Assembly (NCBI GenBank): GCA_009785885.1
Contig: WQUE01000071.1
Location: 1 to 7,049 of the forward strand
From: Actinomycetes bacterium
GTDB lineage: Bacteria > Actinomycetota > Actinomycetes > Propionibacteriales > Propionibacteriaceae
Length of the DNA: 7,049 nt
Direction of reading: 5' to 3'
Both the position numbers and the translations under genes were made by a program. Below the pieces are notes generated by a model. The model was given only the letters and a program-made list of their open reading frames with translations. It searched no databases and was not told where the DNA came from. Below are positions 5,746 to 7,049 of this stretch, one piece after another; within the stretch, counting starts at the first letter, position 1; each line of letters opens with the position of its first letter.

Positions 5746-7049
5746 ATGCAGCAGAACTATCTGGCGTACAAGCTGGCCGACACGATCAAGCAGACCGCGA
5801 AGATCCCGCCGGAGTTGTTCGCGCGGTACGGCGTCAAGCGCGGCCTGCGCAACGACGACGGCTCGGGCGTGCTCGTCGGCCTGACCCGTATCGGCAACGT
5901 CGTCGGCTACGACCGCGACGACAGCGGGGCGCTCGTTCCCGTGCCGGGCCGGCTCTTCTACCGGGGCTACGACGTCGAGGACATCGTCGCGGGCGTACTC
6001 GCCGACGACCGGCGCGGCTTCGAGGAGGTCGCGTACCTGCTGCTGTCGGGTAGTCTGCCCGACGCGGAGGAGCTGGCGAGCTTCCGTGCGCTGCTCATCG
6101 AGAACATGCCGTTGCCGCACGACGCCGTGATGAGCATCCTGGCGCTGCGCGGCAGCAACGTGATGAACATCCTGGCCCGCAGCGTGCTGGAGTTGTACAC
6201 GCACGACCCCGACCCGGAGGGCCTGTCGCGGGAGCATTCGATGGAGCAGTCGATCGCGCTGATCGCCCAGTTCCCGGTGATCATCGCGTACGCGTACAAC
6301 GTGCTGCGCCACCACACGCAGGGCCTGCCGCTGCACGTGCGCCTGCCGAAGCCGGAGCTGTCGCTCGCGGAGAACTTCCTCTACATGCTGCGCAAGGACT
6401 TCACGCCGCTCGACGCCCGCGTCCTCGACCTGATCCTGATCCTCCAGGCCGAGCACGGCGGCGGCAACAACTCGGCGTTCACGGTGCGCGTCGTGTCCAG
6501 TTCGATGACCGACATCTACTCGGCGGTCGCGGCGGGCATCGGTTCGCTGAAGGGTCCCCTTCACGGCGGCGCGAACGCGAAGGTCGCCGACCAGTTCGCG
6601 CATCTGAAGGCGGCGATCTCCGACTGGAAGGACACGTCCGAGATTCGCACCTATCTGGAGCGGATGCTGAACAGGCAGGCGTACGACGGGACGGGGCTGA
6701 TCTACGGTATCGGGCACGCGGTGTACACGGTGTCCGACCCGCGCGTGGAGCCGTTGCGCGAGCAGGCACGGATGCTGGCCGAGGAGAAGGGCCGCTCCCG
6801 GGAGTTCGAGTTCCTCGACCTGGTGGGTCAGCAGGCGGTCGAGGTCGTGTCCCGGGTGAAGATGGGCGGTGGGCCGGTGACGTTGAACGTCGACTTCTTC
6901 TCCGGGTTCCTGTACGAGCTGATCGGCATCCCGCCGGAGCTGTACACGCCGCTGTTCGCGATGTCCCGGATCGTGGGCTGGGTGGCCCACCGCAACGAGG
7001 AGGTCAACTTCTCCGGCCGGCGCATCATCCGTCCGGCGTACCGCTGCGT
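5746..7049 (+). CDS. gltA: Citrate synthase (3' end beyond the window)
   Basis: Predicted enzyme condensing acetyl-CoA with oxaloacetate to citrate, the entry step for the other two gene products. 434 residues are present and no stop is reached; the terminal segment RRIIRPAYR suggests only a few residues are missing. Catalytic residues are all recognisable: His237 in the EHGGGN motif, His273 (GPLHGGAN), His324 (YGIGHAVYTVSDPR) and Asp383 (NVDFFSGFLY). The last three correspond to His274, His320 and Asp375 of the pig enzyme. The N-terminal segment GLRNDDGSGVLVGLTRIG followed by FYRGYDVEDI, and the GHAVYTVSDPR form, resemble the ~450-residue citrate synthases I associate with Bacteroides and clostridia rather than the usual hexameric actinobacterial GltA. 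It is separated from icd by 46 bp and has its own Shine-Dalgarno. A 2-methylcitrate synthase role is possible within this superfamily, but the acn-icd context favours citrate synthesis. Confidence 0.93.
   Translation, partial: MQQNYLAYKLADTIKQTAKIPPELFARYGVKRGLRNDDGSGVLVGLTRIGNVVGYDRDDSGALVPVPGRLFYRGYDVEDIVAGVLADDRRGFEEVAYLLLSGSLPDAEELASFRALLIENMPLPHDAVMSILALRGSNVMNILARSVLELYTHDPDPEGLSREHSMEQSIALIAQFPVIIAYAYNVLRHHTQGLPLHVRLPKPELSLAENFLYMLRKDFTPLDARVLDLILILQAEHGGGNNSAFTVRVVSSSMTDIYSAVAAGIGSLKGPLHGGANAKVADQFAHLKAAISDWKDTSEIRTYLERMLNRQAYDGTGLIYGIGHAVYTVSDPRVEPLREQARMLAEEKGRSREFEFLDLVGQQAVEVVSRVKMGGGPVTLNVDFFSGFLYELIGIPPELYTPLFAMSRIVGWVAHRNEEVNFSGRRIIRPAYRC

Noticed and set aside
5671..6990. Minus-strand open frame of 439 codons opposite the citrate synthase gene
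   Set aside because: The plus strand encodes all citrate synthase catalytic residues in frame; the antisense product is an Arg/His/Gln/Val-rich artefact.

Overview
The window is very GC-rich. Its genes have strongly G/C-ending codons and purine-rich Shine-Dalgarno sites, and one is preceded by a TACGAT -10 box spaced for leaderless transcription. This points to a high-GC Gram-positive bacterium (Actinomycetota). I cannot fix the genus; the three-enzyme partial Krebs arm would suit a facultatively anaerobic or fermentative member, but that is inference. I see no rRNA, tRNA, CRISPR array, insertion sequence or attachment site.

Layout. (1) Positions 1-502, minus strand: the N-terminal 167 residues of a Pro/Ala/Trp-rich low-complexity protein that runs off the left edge. 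(2) Positions 503-659: a divergent intergenic region with a repeated TGGGTGyC motif, two copies of which form an inverted repeat over the -35 position of an apparently leaderless promoter. (3) Positions 660-2033, plus strand: a cytoplasmic patatin-like serine hydrolase with its catalytic Ser/Asp dyad. (4) Positions 2034-2268: a 235-bp gap with a candidate sigma-70-type promoter and a GC-rich leader able to form several hairpins, two of them mutually exclusive. (5) Positions 2269-7049, plus strand: an apparent operon of aconitase, isocitrate dehydrogenase and citrate synthase (the last cut by the right edge).

The operon encodes the oxidative 'glutamate arm' of the Krebs cycle: oxaloacetate + acetyl-CoA to citrate (citrate synthase), citrate to isocitrate (aconitase), isocitrate to 2-oxoglutarate + CO2 + NAD(P)H (isocitrate dehydrogenase). 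Its likely physiological product is 2-oxoglutarate for glutamate synthesis. Gene order is acn-icd-gltA. The first two genes overlap by 4 bp (ATGA); the third follows after 46 bp with its own Shine-Dalgarno.

The main point of interest is the type of enzymes. The aconitase is the ~755-residue mitochondrial (ACO2) type, not the ~900-residue AcnA/IRP1-like enzyme usual in Actinomycetota. It matches the mitochondrial protein almost block for block, including cluster-ligand spacing. The isocitrate dehydrogenase is a short homodimeric E. coli/streptococcal-type enzyme with a mixed cofactor signature: NADP-type Lys-Tyr at one site, but no Tyr/Arg at the second. The citrate synthase resembles the ~450-residue form I associate with Bacteroides and clostridia. 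From memory, Bacteroides carries the same set of three genes together, so the cluster may have been acquired as a unit and then adapted to host base composition. I did not find a clearly undescribed system; the best candidates for follow-up are the origin of this operon, the cofactor preference of its dehydrogenase and the structured leader in front of it.
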